Positions 1 to 8,689 of a DNA stretch of 42,714 nt are shown piece by piece; within the stretch, counting starts at the first letter, position 1, and each line of letters opens with the position of its first letter. Origin of the DNA: Salinisphaera sp. (lineage in GTDB: Bacteria; Pseudomonadota; Gammaproteobacteria; Nevskiales; Salinisphaeraceae); contig JAQIBT010000161.1 in the NCBI GenBank assembly GCA_027858915.1, positions 1 to 42,714 of the forward strand. Reading direction: 5' to 3'. The notes beneath the pieces were generated by a model. That model saw only the letters and a program-made list of their open reading frames with translations, had not been told where the DNA came from and did not search any database. The position numbers and the translations under genes were made by a program.

Positions 1-3
1 ACG

Positions 4-35
4 AAAAGCCCCGGCCAAGCGGCCGGGGCTTTTTT
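4..35. terminator. Bidirectional rho-independent terminator
   Basis: A 4-nt loop (AAGC, 17-20) is closed by the perfect stem GCCCCGGCC/GGCCGGGGC. The stem is flanked by four A on the left and six T on the right, so each strand has a U-tract after the hairpin. On the minus strand it lies about 55 nt after the poxB stop and should end that transcript. It could also serve a plus-strand gene lying to the left of the window. Confidence 0.9.
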
Positions 36-90
36 GCTTCAGCGCGCATAACCGCGCCGGGTTATCCAGACAGCGAGACGGGTCGTGTGT

Positions 91-1818
91 TCAGCGCCCC
101 CACCAATTGGTCTTGGCGAGATCGACAACTTCGTCGCCACGGCCACTCATGACCGCACGCAACATGTAGAGCGAAAACCCCCGCGCCTGCTTGGCCTCGA
201 TCCGTGGCGGCATCGACAACTCCTGCTTGGCGGTGCGCACGTCGATAATTGCCGGGCCATCATGGGCAAAAGCCTCGGCCAGCGCATCATCCAGCTCGTT
301 CGAGGACGTTACCCGCACACCATAAATGCCCAGCGCTTCTGCCAGCTTGGCGTAATCGACTGTCGGCATATCGGTCGTCGTATCCACATAGCCCGCCGCT
401 TTCATCTCCATTGCCACGAAACCCAGCGTCTCGTTGTTGTATATGACAACTTTCACCGGCAATTTTTCGGCCGCCAGGGTGATCAGATCACCCATAAGCA
501 TGGACACGCCACCGTCACCGGCAAGCGCTATGACCTGCCGCTGCGGGAAAGCGGCCTGCCACCCCATGGCCGCCGGCACTGCCACGGCCATCGAGCCGTG
601 CATGAACGAGCCGGTCAGACGACGCTCACGGGTCATGTGAATATAGCGTGCCGCCCACACCGTGGGCGTACCGACATCGGCCGTGAACACCGCGTCGTCT
701 TGCGCCAGCTCGCTCACGCGTGCGGTCAGATACTGCGGATGCAGAGGCTGATCGGCTTCGCGCGGCGTGGCGAGCTCGTCCAATCCCTGGCGGGCGTCTC
801 GATAGTGATCCTGCGACTTGTCGAGAAAACGGCGATCGGTATTCTCCGTCAGCCGCGGCATCAGTGCGGTCAGCGTCGGGCCGATATCGCCTACCAGCCC
901 CATCAGTAGCGGGCTGCGCCGCCCCAGATGACCACCACGGATATCAATCTGCACGATCTTGCCGTGCTCGGGAAAGAATTCACGATACGGAAAGTTCGTC
1001 CCCAGCACGATCAGCAGATCACACTCGCGCATGGCGTGATAGCCCGACGAGAAACCGATCAGGCCGGTCATCCCCACGTCGAACGGGTTGTCATATTCCA
1101 GCGACTGCTTGCCGCGCAGCGCGTGCACGATCGGCGCCTTCAACCGCTCGGCGAGCGCCACGACCTCGTCGTGACAATTCTGGCAGCCGTAGCCGCCGAG
1201 AATCGTGATCCTGCCGGCGTCGTTCATCACCTGCGCCAGCGCATTGAGCGCATCATCGGGCGGCACGACGAGGGGCGCTACGGGCGGATGCCAGGTTACC
1301 CGTTTCACCGGTGCATCCTGTAACGCGACATCGCCGGGCAGCACAATCACCGCGACCGAATTATTGGTGATGGCCGAGTTCATGGCCGCTTCGAGAACCT
1401 GAGGCACCTGGGCCGGGTTGGATATCAACTCGCAGTAATCGCTGCACTCCCGAAACAGGTTTTGCGGATGGGTTTCCTGGAAATAGCCCAGACCGATTTC
1501 GCTGGAGGGTATCTGGGCCGCGATCGCCAACATCGGGACGTGCGCACGCTGTGCCTCGAACAAGCCGTTGATCAGATGCAGGTTGCCCGGCCCACAAGAA
1601 CCCGCACAGACAGCCAGACGACCGGTTGCATCTGCCTCGGCCGCGGCCGCCAGCGCGGCCACTTCTTCGTGACGCACGCCGCGCCAGCCAATGGCCTCGC
1701 GGGTACGCAGGGCTTCGGTGAAACCATTGAGCGAGTCGCCGGGCAATCCCCAGACGTTCTTGACATCGGCCTGAATCAACAGATCCGCCAAAAGTTCGGC
1801 AACAGAATGGTCAGCCAT
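91..1818 (-). CDS. poxB: Pyruvate dehydrogenase (quinone) / pyruvate oxidase PoxB
   Basis: ThDP- and FAD-dependent peripheral membrane enzyme that decarboxylates pyruvate to acetate and CO2 and passes electrons to ubiquinone. The 575 aa match the 572-aa E. coli PoxB almost end to end. Visible are the cofactor-activating glutamate in GVRHEEVAALA (about residue 51), AVCAGSCGPGNLHLINGLF, the ThDP/Mg motif GDGGVSMLMGD ending in NN, and the C-terminal tail GFSLYMLRAVMSGRGDEV, which in E. coli holds the lipid-binding helix. GAGGA lies 5 nt before the ATG. It is monocistronic, with a strong terminator about 55 nt after the stop. Together with aceA nearby it suggests acetate production and re-use. 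Confidence 0.95.
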   Translation of the reverse strand: MADHSVAELLADLLIQADVKNVWGLPGDSLNGFTEALRTREAIGWRGVRHEEVAALAAAAEADATGRLAVCAGSCGPGNLHLINGLFEAQRAHVPMLAIAAQIPSSEIGLGYFQETHPQNLFRECSDYCELISNPAQVPQVLEAAMNSAITNNSVAVIVLPGDVALQDAPVKRVTWHPPVAPLVVPPDDALNALAQVMNDAGRITILGGYGCQNCHDEVVALAERLKAPIVHALRGKQSLEYDNPFDVGMTGLIGFSSGYHAMRECDLLIVLGTNFPYREFFPEHGKIVQIDIRGGHLGRRSPLLMGLVGDIGPTLTALMPRLTENTDRRFLDKSQDHYRDARQGLDELATPREADQPLHPQYLTARVSELAQDDAVFTADVGTPTVWAARYIHMTRERRLTGSFMHGSMAVAVPAAMGWQAAFPQRQVIALAGDGGVSMLMGDLITLAAEKLPVKVVIYNNETLGFVAMEMKAAGYVDTTTDMPTVDYAKLAEALGIYGVRVTSSNELDDALAEAFAHDGPAIIDVRTAKQELSMPPRIEAKQARGFSLYMLRAVMSGRGDEVVDLAKTNWWGR

Positions 1819-1838
1819 ATCAATCCTCGAGAGCGAAA

Positions 1839-1867
1839 ATTATGCCGTATCGAATACCAATAGCCGC
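1839..1867 (-). promoter_or_regulatory. Candidate poxB promoter (-10 CATAAT)
   Basis: On the minus strand, CATAAT (1844-1839) sits 20 nt before the poxB ATG. That would give a leader of about 14 nt holding only the GAGGA ribosome site. At the -35 distance there is only GCGGCT, a poor sigma-70 match. A good -10 with a poor -35 is compatible with stationary-phase sigma-S control, which is known for E. coli poxB. This is inference from spacing only. Confidence 0.3.
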
Positions 1868-2072
1868 ATCCTACATCGCAACTTCACGGGTCGCAGAGCC
1901 AATGTGGTACCAGGCAATCGACAGTTGCGTTTCGGTCTGCGGCATTCTTTTGGCAATTATCGGCGGCGACAGAGAGCACAACGCCAGGCGGACGGCGGAC
2001 TCCGGCGGTCGTAGCGAACAAGCGAGAGAACGAGTACAAAAGGCACCGATAACCGCGCCGCCTTGCTGTCGT

Positions 2073-2534
2073 TCAATCGCAATGGCCAAATGTGCTTTGC
2101 TTAATGAAGACCCGGCACAGTGCCTCGACTCCGGTCTGATCCTGGTCGCTGAAGCGCCCAATCCGCGGGCTATCGATATCCAGAACGCCCCAAAGCGTAT
2201 CGGCGACCACCAACGGCACGACCAGTTCCGAGCGTGAGGCGATGTCGCATGCGATATGGTCGTCGAACGCCTGGACGTCCGCTACCCGCTGGGTCCGGCG
2301 ACTACGCGCGGCGGCGCCACAGACCCCGCGCGAAAACGGGATCGGATTACAAGCCGGCAGACCTTGAAAAGGCCCAAGTATCAACGTGTATGGCTGGCGC
2401 TGTATATAAAAGCCTACCCAGTTCAGATCAGCCAGCTCTTGCTTGATGAAAGCACAGGTCTGGGCTGCATTGGTCAGCCAGTCGCGCGTATCCAGCAGCG
2501 CGCTGAGCTGGCGTTGCAGTCGTTCGTAGTTCAT
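2073..2534 (-). CDS. msrC: Free methionine-(R)-sulfoxide reductase (GAF-domain fRMsr)
   Basis: Cytosolic GAF-fold enzyme that reduces free L-methionine-(R)-sulfoxide to methionine using thioredoxin. The 153 aa cover the whole family length. The three family cysteines are all present: LPACNPIP (C62), RGVCGAA (C72) and HIACD (C96), corresponding to C84, C94 and C118 of E. coli MsrC. The hallmark stretches SELVVPLVV and GVLDIDSP follow. The ribosome site at the chosen ATG is weak. The gene lies between poxB and aceA, but the terminator after aceA makes it a separate transcript. Catalytic competence is inferred from the cysteines. Confidence 0.88.
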   Translation of the reverse strand: MNYERLQRQLSALLDTRDWLTNAAQTCAFIKQELADLNWVGFYIQRQPYTLILGPFQGLPACNPIPFSRGVCGAAARSRRTQRVADVQAFDDHIACDIASRSELVVPLVVADTLWGVLDIDSPRIGRFSDQDQTGVEALCRVFIKQSTFGHCD

Positions 2535-2591
2535 CCGACATAGTCTACGGTGGATCGGAATTATTGCCGATCGCCTTCGGTTGATGGCATC

Positions 2592-2614
2592 AAAAACGGG
2601 GCCCCAAGGCCCCG
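2592..2614 (-). terminator. Rho-independent terminator after aceA
   Basis: On the minus strand the stem CGGGGCC/GGCCCCG, with a 4-nt loop (TTGG), is followed immediately by five T (2596-2592). It lies about 70 nt beyond the aceA stop and before the msrC start, so it should separate the two genes. Confidence 0.85.
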
Positions 2615-2681
2615 CTCAGGCCGCGTCAAGCGAAAATACCGCGACACCTGTATCGCCGCTCTTTTCGCTTGGGGCGTGTCA

Positions 2682-4280
2682 TCAACCGAACTGGTTCATC
2701 GTATTGTCCTTGCCGCCGGCCTTCAGGGCATTGTCACGCGAGAAGAACTCCTTGTGATCGTCGCCGATGTTCGAGCCGGCCATATCCTGGTGCTTGACCG
2801 TCGCGATGCCTTCGCGGATTTCGACTCGTTGCACATCGCGCACATAAGCAAGCATGCCGTCGTCGCCGAAGTAGTTGCGGGCAAGCTGATCGGTCGACAA
2901 CGCAGTCGTGTGATAAGTCGGCAACGTGATCAGATGATGGAAGATACCGGCCTCACGCGACGCCTTGGCCTGGAATTCACGAGTCCAGCGATCCGCCGTA
3001 TCGGCAAGTTCGGTGCCGTCGTAGTCTTCGCTCATCAAGCCGGCGCGATCGTAGGCCGATAGATCCTGGCCTTGGTCGGTCCAGGCGTCGAACACCTGCT
3101 GCCGGAAATTCAGCGTCCAGTTGAACGACGGGCTGTTGTTATAGACCAGCTTGGCATCGGGAATTTCTTTTCGGATACGATCGACCATGCCACCGATCTG
3201 TGACACATGCGGCTTTTCGGTCTCGATCCACAGCAGATCGGCACCGTTTCGCAAACTGGCAATACAGTCCATGACCACGCGATCCTCGCCGCTGCCCTTT
3301 TTGAACTCGAACAGGCCCGAGGCCAGACGCGACACCGCGACCAGTTGATCGCCCTGCTTGATCACCACATCGCTGGGCCCGATCTCGGAGGCGTCGTTAA
3401 TGACGCGACCGTCGAGGAAGCTGTTGTACTGATCGCCGAGATCACCCGGCGCGTTGGACACCGCGATCTGCTGGGTCAGGCCCGCGCCAAGGCTGTCCGT
3501 GCGCGCGACGATGATGCCGTCGTCCACGCCCAGTTCGAGAAAGGCATAGCGCACCGCGTTGATCTTGGCCAGGAACGAGGCATGTGGCACCGTCACCTTG
3601 CCGGCCTGATGGCCACACTGCTTCACATCTGACACCTGATTCTCGATCTGGATCGCACAGGCGCCGGCTTCGATCATCTTCTTGGCGAGCAGATAAGTCG
3701 CTTCCTCATTGCCGAAACCGGCATCGATATCGGCAATGATCGGCACCACGTGGGTTTCGAAGTTGTCGATATTCGCCTGGATCTTGCGCGCCCGCACTTC
3801 ATCACCGGTCTCGCGGGCGGCTGCCATATCGCGGAACAGATGATTGAGCTCCCAGGCATCGGCTTGTTTCAGAAAAGTATAGAGCTCTTCAATCAGCGCT
3901 GGCACGCTGGTTTTTTCATGCATCGACTGATCGGGCAGCGGTCCGAACTCCGAGCGCAGAGCGGCCACCATCCAACCCGACAGATACATATAAGTACCCT
4001 TGACCGTACCGAAGTGCTTCTTGATCGATATCATCTTCTGCTGGCCAACAAACCCATGCCAGCACCCCAGCGACTGGGTGTAGTGGGCCGGATCCTGATC
4101 ATAGGCCGCCATATCCTGGCGCATCACCTGGGCCGTATGACGAGCAATATCCAGACCGGTGCGGAACCGGTTCTGGGCACGCATCCGGGCGGCGTGTTCC
4201 GGATTGATGGCATCCCAGCTGCCGTCGCGGGCATCACGCAGTGAATTGATCGTCTGAATATCGGTCGAGAACTGTGACAT
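2682..4280 (-). CDS. aceA: Isocitrate lyase (long, Pseudomonas-type)
   Basis: Splits isocitrate into glyoxylate and succinate, the first step of the glyoxylate shunt needed for growth on acetate or fatty acids. The 532 aa match the roughly 531-aa form of Pseudomonas rather than the shorter E. coli enzyme. The catalytic loop reads VKQCGHQAGK, with the nucleophilic cysteine near residue 222. Also seen are IADIDAGFGN, IVARTDSLGAG, NNSPSFNWTLNF and the C-terminal GKDNTMNQFG. The frame is open 24 codons further upstream, but I chose the ATG giving MSQFSTDIQ because AAGGGG precedes it and family homology begins there. No malate synthase gene is visible in the window. Confidence 0.95.
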   Translation of the reverse strand: MSQFSTDIQTINSLRDARDGSWDAINPEHAARMRAQNRFRTGLDIARHTAQVMRQDMAAYDQDPAHYTQSLGCWHGFVGQQKMISIKKHFGTVKGTYMYLSGWMVAALRSEFGPLPDQSMHEKTSVPALIEELYTFLKQADAWELNHLFRDMAAARETGDEVRARKIQANIDNFETHVVPIIADIDAGFGNEEATYLLAKKMIEAGACAIQIENQVSDVKQCGHQAGKVTVPHASFLAKINAVRYAFLELGVDDGIIVARTDSLGAGLTQQIAVSNAPGDLGDQYNSFLDGRVINDASEIGPSDVVIKQGDQLVAVSRLASGLFEFKKGSGEDRVVMDCIASLRNGADLLWIETEKPHVSQIGGMVDRIRKEIPDAKLVYNNSPSFNWTLNFRQQVFDAWTDQGQDLSAYDRAGLMSEDYDGTELADTADRWTREFQAKASREAGIFHHLITLPTYHTTALSTDQLARNYFGDDGMLAYVRDVQRVEIREGIATVKHQDMAGSNIGDDHKEFFSRDNALKAGGKDNTMNQFG

Positions 4281-4402
4281 GGTCGAAAACCCCTTTTTGA
4301 AATAGCCGGTCCAGCTGGCCGGAAAGTCTGACAACACCTTGGGCGAGAGCACTCGCCAAGTCCGATGGGGCTGAGTCTAGGTGGGACATGTTAATATTTA
4401 TA

Positions 4403-4421
4403 GAGAATTATTTTTATTCTC
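4403..4421. promoter_or_regulatory. AT-rich dyad, possible operator
   Basis: GAGAAT and ATTCTC form a perfect 6-bp inverted repeat around a 7-nt AT spacer, overlapping the likely aceA promoter area. LacI-family operators are usually more compact palindromes with a central CG, so this may belong to another regulator or to none. Confidence 0.25.
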
Positions 4422-4520
4422 GACATTCACGAAATGAATACCAAGGGTCCTGCATTTCATCCGCATGCGGCCGCCATGGGACGCCCGACCGGTTCACGCC
4501 CGTCGTTGACAATCGATTTG

Positions 4521-4585
4521 CCTTGTCGTCTGCGACCGTGCTGCCGGCGTATGCCATACCCGGCAGTACGGTCGCAGACGACAGG
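4521..4585. repeat. Long near-perfect palindrome (about 60 bp) in the regulator leader
   Basis: The arms 4524-4547 and 4560-4583 are 24 nt each and pair at every position except one G-T, which is a wobble pair in RNA. The inner 4549-4559 is again a palindrome (GTATG C CATAC). CC at 4521-4522 pairs with GG at 4584-4585 across a one-base bulge. The whole segment can fold into a hairpin of about 31 bp with a single-base loop. It ends 31 nt before the start codon of the downstream regulator. No U-tract follows directly, so it is not a standard terminator. Confidence 0.85.
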
Positions 4586-4615
4586 ATGGTTTTCGATTGC
4601 AGGTATCATGCGACC

Positions 4616-5722
4616 ATGATCGACACGGTGTCTTCCAACTCGCGCAAGGCCCGCCACCGTCGCCCCACGATTCGTGACGTAGCGCGCGACGCGGGTGTTT
4701 CCAAGACCAGCGTGTCGCGGTATTTTGGCCCCGAGCGCAAGCGTCTGTCTTCGGGCATGCTGCAACGCATCGAGGCTTCGATCGAGCGGCTGGGTTTCCG
4801 CCCGGATCGCATCGCGGCCAGCCTGCGTGGCCGGCGTACGCGACTCATCGGCGTGCTGGTCGCCGACATGCGCAACCCATACAGTGTGGCCCTGATCCAC
4901 GGCGCCGAAGTCGCGGCAAGGTCGGCCGGCTATTCACTGGTGGTCTGCAATACCGATGGCGACGACACACTCGAGCGACGACATCTCGACGTGCTCGATG
5001 GTTACAGCGTCGAAGGACTGATCGTCAATACACCCGGCCAGAACGCCGATCTGCTGGCCGAGCGTCAGGCCGCCGGCCTGCCGATGGTGCTCGTCGATCG
5101 TAAGCTGACCGGGATGAATTGTGACCTCGTAGGCCTGGATAATGAGCAAGCGTTGGCGATCGCGGTCGATCATTTGTCCAAGCAAGGCTATCGTGATCTG
5201 CTGCTGGTTAGCCCACCAAGCACCCTGGTCAGTTCCCGCGCGGCCCGAGTCACCGCGTTTCGGGATGAGTGCGCAAGGCATCAGCTGACCGGGCAGGTAC
5301 ACGAGCAGCCATTCGATCCCGCCGATACGCAGAGGCTCGATAGCCGGCTGACCAGGCACATCGACAGCGCCCAGGAAACCGCCGTCATCTGTACCAACGG
5401 CGTCGTGACGCTCGCGGTCTGCCGCGCCCTGCATCGTCTTCAGCAACTGCGATTCGACGCGATAGGCGTACTCGGCATAGACGAACTTGACTGGTGTGCG
5501 CTGGTCGGGCCCGGCATTACTACCATCGCACAGCCGGTAACCGATATCGCCAGTGCGGCCGTAGAGCGGTTGTTGGCGCGCATCGACCACGACGGCGACG
5601 CATTGTCAGAGCACAGCTTCGCGCCTGTACTCATCGTACGCGGCTCGACCCGTGGCCCGGCCCGGAAGCAACCGAACGGGCTCGATTTCACGCTCGCACC
5701 CCGAAACCTGACCAGGCGCTGA
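4616..5722 (+). CDS. LacI/GalR-family transcriptional regulator
   Basis: 368-aa DNA-binding repressor or activator. The helix-turn-helix and hinge lie at residues 18-70 (TIRDVARDAGVSKTSVSRYF, then LGFRPDRIAASLRGRRT). A periplasmic-binding-protein-like effector domain follows (IGVLVADMRNPYSVALIHGA, GLIVNTPGQ, VGLDNEQALAIAVDHL, GVLGIDELDW). The ligand is not deducible; members usually sense sugars or sugar-like acids. The frame is open further upstream, but the chosen ATG leaves the normal short N-terminal tail before the helix-turn-helix. It is divergent from aceA, and a large palindrome lies in its leader, suggesting autoregulation or attenuation. Confidence 0.9.
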   Translation: MIDTVSSNSRKARHRRPTIRDVARDAGVSKTSVSRYFGPERKRLSSGMLQRIEASIERLGFRPDRIAASLRGRRTRLIGVLVADMRNPYSVALIHGAEVAARSAGYSLVVCNTDGDDTLERRHLDVLDGYSVEGLIVNTPGQNADLLAERQAAGLPMVLVDRKLTGMNCDLVGLDNEQALAIAVDHLSKQGYRDLLLVSPPSTLVSSRAARVTAFRDECARHQLTGQVHEQPFDPADTQRLDSRLTRHIDSAQETAVICTNGVVTLAVCRALHRLQQLRFDAIGVLGIDELDWCALVGPGITTIAQPVTDIASAAVERLLARIDHDGDALSEHSFAPVLIVRGSTRGPARKQPNGLDFTLAPRNLTRR

Positions 5723-5776
5723 CGTCAAAACCCGCGGATACATCCACATCGCGGCTCGACACCGACAGACACGACC

Positions 5777-6949
5777 TCAGGGATCCAGACCGCGCCCGCG
5801 TTCACCGTTGTCTGACGGAGGCTCCAGTTCTGCGTATCGCTCGGACAGGAAATCACCCAGGCTGTCCAGCTCTTCAATATGTTCACAAAAAGTCTTGATG
5901 GCCACCAACAACGGCACCGCGACGATCATGCCGATCGCCGACCACAGCCAGGCCCAGAACGACACCGTGAGAAACACGACCACCGTATTCAGTCGCAGAT
6001 TGCGGCCTACGAAATATGGCGTGATGAATTGTCCTTCGATCGAGGTGAGGGCAAAATAGCTGGCCGCGATGATCGCCGACCACGCCATCCAGTCGAAAGT
6101 CAGCAAGGCGACGACGGCAGCGATCAGAATACCGGCGAATGCGCCCAGATAAGGTATGAGATTGAATACGAAAGCAATGACGCCGAATACCAGCGGACTG
6201 GGCATGCCATAAGCCCACATGGTCAGTCCGACGGCCACACCAAGGCCAGCATTGATGACGAAGATCGTCAGAAGATAGCGCGACAGCTTTCTCTCTATGT
6301 TGTAGGCGATGCGAACAGCTCGCCGCTTGTCCTTGAAAGTGGGCATCACGTGCACGAGTTTCTCGTAAAACATGTCGCCCGAGGCCAGCAGGAAAAGAAG
6401 CAGGATAAAAGTGAAGATGAACTGGGCGAATACGCTGGGCGCCAGCGTCATCAACTGCTGCGCCAAACCATCGCCTTGCACTTGGACTTTCTGAACCTTG
6501 GAGGACGAATCATCCGGCTCGGTTATCTTTTTCAGCTTTTTCTGAGCACGGACGACACCACTCATCGAACGTGAAATTTCGGCGATCTTGCGCTGAACCT
6601 GGCGCTCTATCCTGGGCGCGTTATGAACCCAGTTGGACGCCGGCACCGCGAGCGCACTCGCCACACCGAGAAACAACACGAGGAGCGCTAAAATAATACC
6701 AAGCGATGACAGCGCCGAGGGAACACCCCGTCGATCAAAAAAACGCCGGACCGGGCTGAATACCATGGCCAGCAGAAATGCCAGGACCACAGGAACGAGA
6801 AAATCCTTGGACTGACCGAGCACGAAGATCGTGCCGTAAAAAAACAAGCCAATACAAGCCCAGGCAGGCAGACGCGAAACCCAACCCGTCGCGCAGGGCC
6901 GCTTGCTGGAATCGGCATCAGCCACGTCCCGGTCAGACTCGTCGGGCAT
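5777..6949 (-). CDS. AI-2E family (PerM/UPF0118) membrane transporter
   Basis: 390-aa inner-membrane protein with several hydrophobic segments: a pair near residues 30-70, one near 75-100, then a charged Lys-rich stretch (RAQKKLKKITEPDD), and a cluster in the C-terminal half. Family motifs include FNLIPYLGAFAG, EGQFITPYFVGR and the final segment IGMIVAVPLLVAIKTF. The family is named for an autoinducer-2 exporter, but most members have no proven substrate and some act as Na+/H+ antiporters, so the substrate is left open. The start at MPDESDRD was chosen because the upstream extension looks non-coding. The gene is convergent with the LacI-type regulator and divergent from glnH. Confidence 0.85.
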   Translation of the reverse strand: MPDESDRDVADADSSKRPCATGWVSRLPAWACIGLFFYGTIFVLGQSKDFLVPVVLAFLLAMVFSPVRRFFDRRGVPSALSSLGIILALLVLFLGVASALAVPASNWVHNAPRIERQVQRKIAEISRSMSGVVRAQKKLKKITEPDDSSSKVQKVQVQGDGLAQQLMTLAPSVFAQFIFTFILLLFLLASGDMFYEKLVHVMPTFKDKRRAVRIAYNIERKLSRYLLTIFVINAGLGVAVGLTMWAYGMPSPLVFGVIAFVFNLIPYLGAFAGILIAAVVALLTFDWMAWSAIIAASYFALTSIEGQFITPYFVGRNLRLNTVVVFLTVSFWAWLWSAIGMIVAVPLLVAIKTFCEHIEELDSLGDFLSERYAELEPPSDNGERGRGLDP

Positions 6950-7167
6950 GGTCAGGTCTCGGTGGAGCTTAAGATTATATGATCGCGATTTAGGGGCGCT
7001 CGTGCTATCCGTAGGATCACTTGCAGAGCATATTGACTGGACGTTGCGCAGGCTATCGCGGTCACCGGCAGGACAGACATACTTGACGATTTCGCCTGCT
7101 GCAGTCATGTTTAAAAGATAACTATTCATCGGTGCCATATCCAGGCGCCGGCAATTGGGGGAAGACA

Positions 7168-7956
7168 ATGCGCGCGAAACGACTTCAAGGATTGATTCTG
7201 GCCATTGCTACGGCGGCAACGCTGGCTATGGCAGGTACTGCTGCCGCGTCCAGCGACGGCAAACCCACCCTGCAGGTAGTGACTGATCCAAGCTTTGTGC
7301 CGTTCGAAATGATGGACAAGGATTCCGGCAAGATGGTCGGTTTTGACATGTCGATCCTGAAGGCTGTGGCCAAGCGTTCCGGCTTTGACTACAAGCTGCG
7401 CACGATGGACTTCAACGGCATCATCCCGGCGCTGCAGACCGGCAACGCTGACATGGCGCTCGCCGGTATCACCATCACCGCCGAACGCGCGAAGGTCGTC
7501 GATTTCTCGAATCCCTACTACAACTCGGGCCTGCGAATTCTGCGTGCCAAGGGCGACGACTCGATCAACACGATTGACGATCTGAAGGGTAAGCGCATCG
7601 GTACCAAGATCGGATCGACCAGCTATGATTTTCTGAAGAAGAAATTCGGCAACAGCGCACAGATCACGCCCTATCCCGGCAGTGCCGACATGTATCTCGC
7701 GCTAATGAATCACAGCATCGACGCTGTTTTCTATGACGCTCCCAACGTTGCGTATTTCGCCCGTACCCGTGGCCAGGGCCGGGTCGAGACCGTCGGTCCG
7801 CTCTACGAGGGTCAGCAGTACGGAATCGCGTTCAAGGCCGGCAGCAAGTGGGTCGGCAAGGTCAACGACGCGCTGGCTTCGATGAAGAAGGACGGCAGCT
7901 ACACCAAGATCTACAAGCATTGGTTCGGCGAGCTACCGCCGGCCGACAGCAAGTAA
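7168..7956 (+). CDS. glnH: Polar amino acid (glutamine-type) ABC transporter substrate-binding protein
   Basis: 262-aa periplasmic binding protein of the SBP_bac_3 family. A signal peptide (residues 1-27, ending TAAASS) precedes TDPSFVPFEMMD, MDFNGIIPALQTGNADMALA, GITITAERAKVVDFSNPYY and QQYGIAFKAGS, which follow E. coli GlnH closely. GGGGGA 5 nt before the ATG supports the start. It is the first gene of a glnHPQ operon, with a 53-nt gap to the permease. Glutamine is the likely ligand from overall similarity, but related glutamate or arginine binding is possible. Confidence 0.9.
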   Translation: MRAKRLQGLILAIATAATLAMAGTAAASSDGKPTLQVVTDPSFVPFEMMDKDSGKMVGFDMSILKAVAKRSGFDYKLRTMDFNGIIPALQTGNADMALAGITITAERAKVVDFSNPYYNSGLRILRAKGDDSINTIDDLKGKRIGTKIGSTSYDFLKKKFGNSAQITPYPGSADMYLALMNHSIDAVFYDAPNVAYFARTRGQGRVETVGPLYEGQQYGIAFKAGSKWVGKVNDALASMKKDGSYTKIYKHWFGELPPADSK

Positions 7957-8009
7957 TGCTGATGCGGTCTGATACAACGGCCCTAGTAACAATCCCGAGC
8001 CCGTTGTAA

Positions 8010-8681
8010 GTGGATCCCAACTTCCACTTCAACTGGCACGCTGCGTTTGCATCGCTGCCCTACCTGATCAAGGGCGTCCCATGGACGCTGGGGATCTCGT
8101 TCGGTGGGCTGGCGATTGGTTTTGCCATCGGTATTGCGTTCGGCCTGCTGAGCATCAATCCGATGCGTGTTGTGCGCTGGCCGGCGCGAGTCTATATCGA
8201 GATCTTCCGTGGCACCCCGGTGCTGGTGCAGGTGTTGTTCATTTTCTATGGCCTGCCGCAGCTTCTGGGCGGCCCGATCAATGCCCTCACCGCGGGCATC
8301 GCCGCCATTGCCCTGAATTCCGGCGCTTACATATCCGAGATCGTGCGCGGCGCGGTCATCTCCATCGACAAGGGCCAGCGTGAGGCCGGGCTGTCGCTGG
8401 GCCTGTCTCACAGCCAGACCTTCTGGTCGGTGACTTGGCCACAGTCACTGCGTCGCATGATTCCGCCGTTGGGGAATCAAGCCATCATCAGCATCAAGGA
8501 CACCTCTCTGTTCTCGGTGATCGGCGTAGGTGAGCTGGTACGACAGGGTCAGATCTACATAGCGACCACTTTCTCTGCGCTCGAAACCTATTTCATGGTA
8601 GCCGTACTCTATCTGATTATCACATTGAGCTTGTCAATAGCGCTGAGCGCGTTCGAGCGCAGCGGCCTGGTCGGTCAATAG
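8010..8681 (+). CDS. glnP: Polar amino acid ABC transporter permease
   Basis: 223-aa inner-membrane subunit of the His/Glu/Gln family. It shows the family's five or so membrane helices and the EAA loop [20 protein letters not shown], with [17 protein letters not shown], which contacts the ATPase. The N-terminal segment [20 protein letters not shown] is characteristic. Translation appears to start at GTG with only a weak ribosome site; no ATG occurs early in the frame. It sits between glnH and glnQ, 8 nt before the latter, and must work with both. Confidence 0.9.
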   Translation: MDPNFHFNWHAAFASLPYLIKGVPWTLGISFGGLAIGFAIGIAFGLLSINPMRVVRWPARVYIEIFRGTPVLVQVLFIFYGLPQLLGGPINALTAGIAAIALNSGAYISEIVRGAVISIDKGQREAGLSLGLSHSQTFWSVTWPQSLRRMIPPLGNQAIISIKDTSLFSVIGVGELVRQGQIYIATTFSALETYFMVAVLYLIITLSLSIALSAFERSGLVGQ

Positions 8682-8689
8682 AGGCACAT

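Larger units (their letters stand above)
4281..4615. promoter_or_regulatory. Divergent control region between aceA and the LacI-type regulator
   Basis: 335 bp without a gene, holding promoters for both directions. The centre (about 4385-4440) is conspicuously AT-rich compared with the GC-rich surroundings and contains TATAAATATTAAC on the minus strand, a plausible -10 area for aceA. It also contains a small dyad and, on the regulator side, a very long palindrome; both are listed separately. Divergent arrangement with a regulator often means that the regulator acts here, but this is inference. Confidence 0.5.

Noticed and set aside
85-909. Long plus-strand frame opposite poxB
   Set aside because: Antisense shadow of a clearly conserved gene in GC-rich DNA.
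5777-6949. Quorum-sensing autoinducer-2 exporter
   Set aside because: The family name does not prove the substrate; no lsr or luxS gene is in the window.
6950-7167. Sigma-54/NtrC promoter for glnHPQ
   Set aside because: I searched for the TGGCAC-N5-TTGC pattern by eye and found no good match; a TTGACG at 7083 lacks a good -10 partner.
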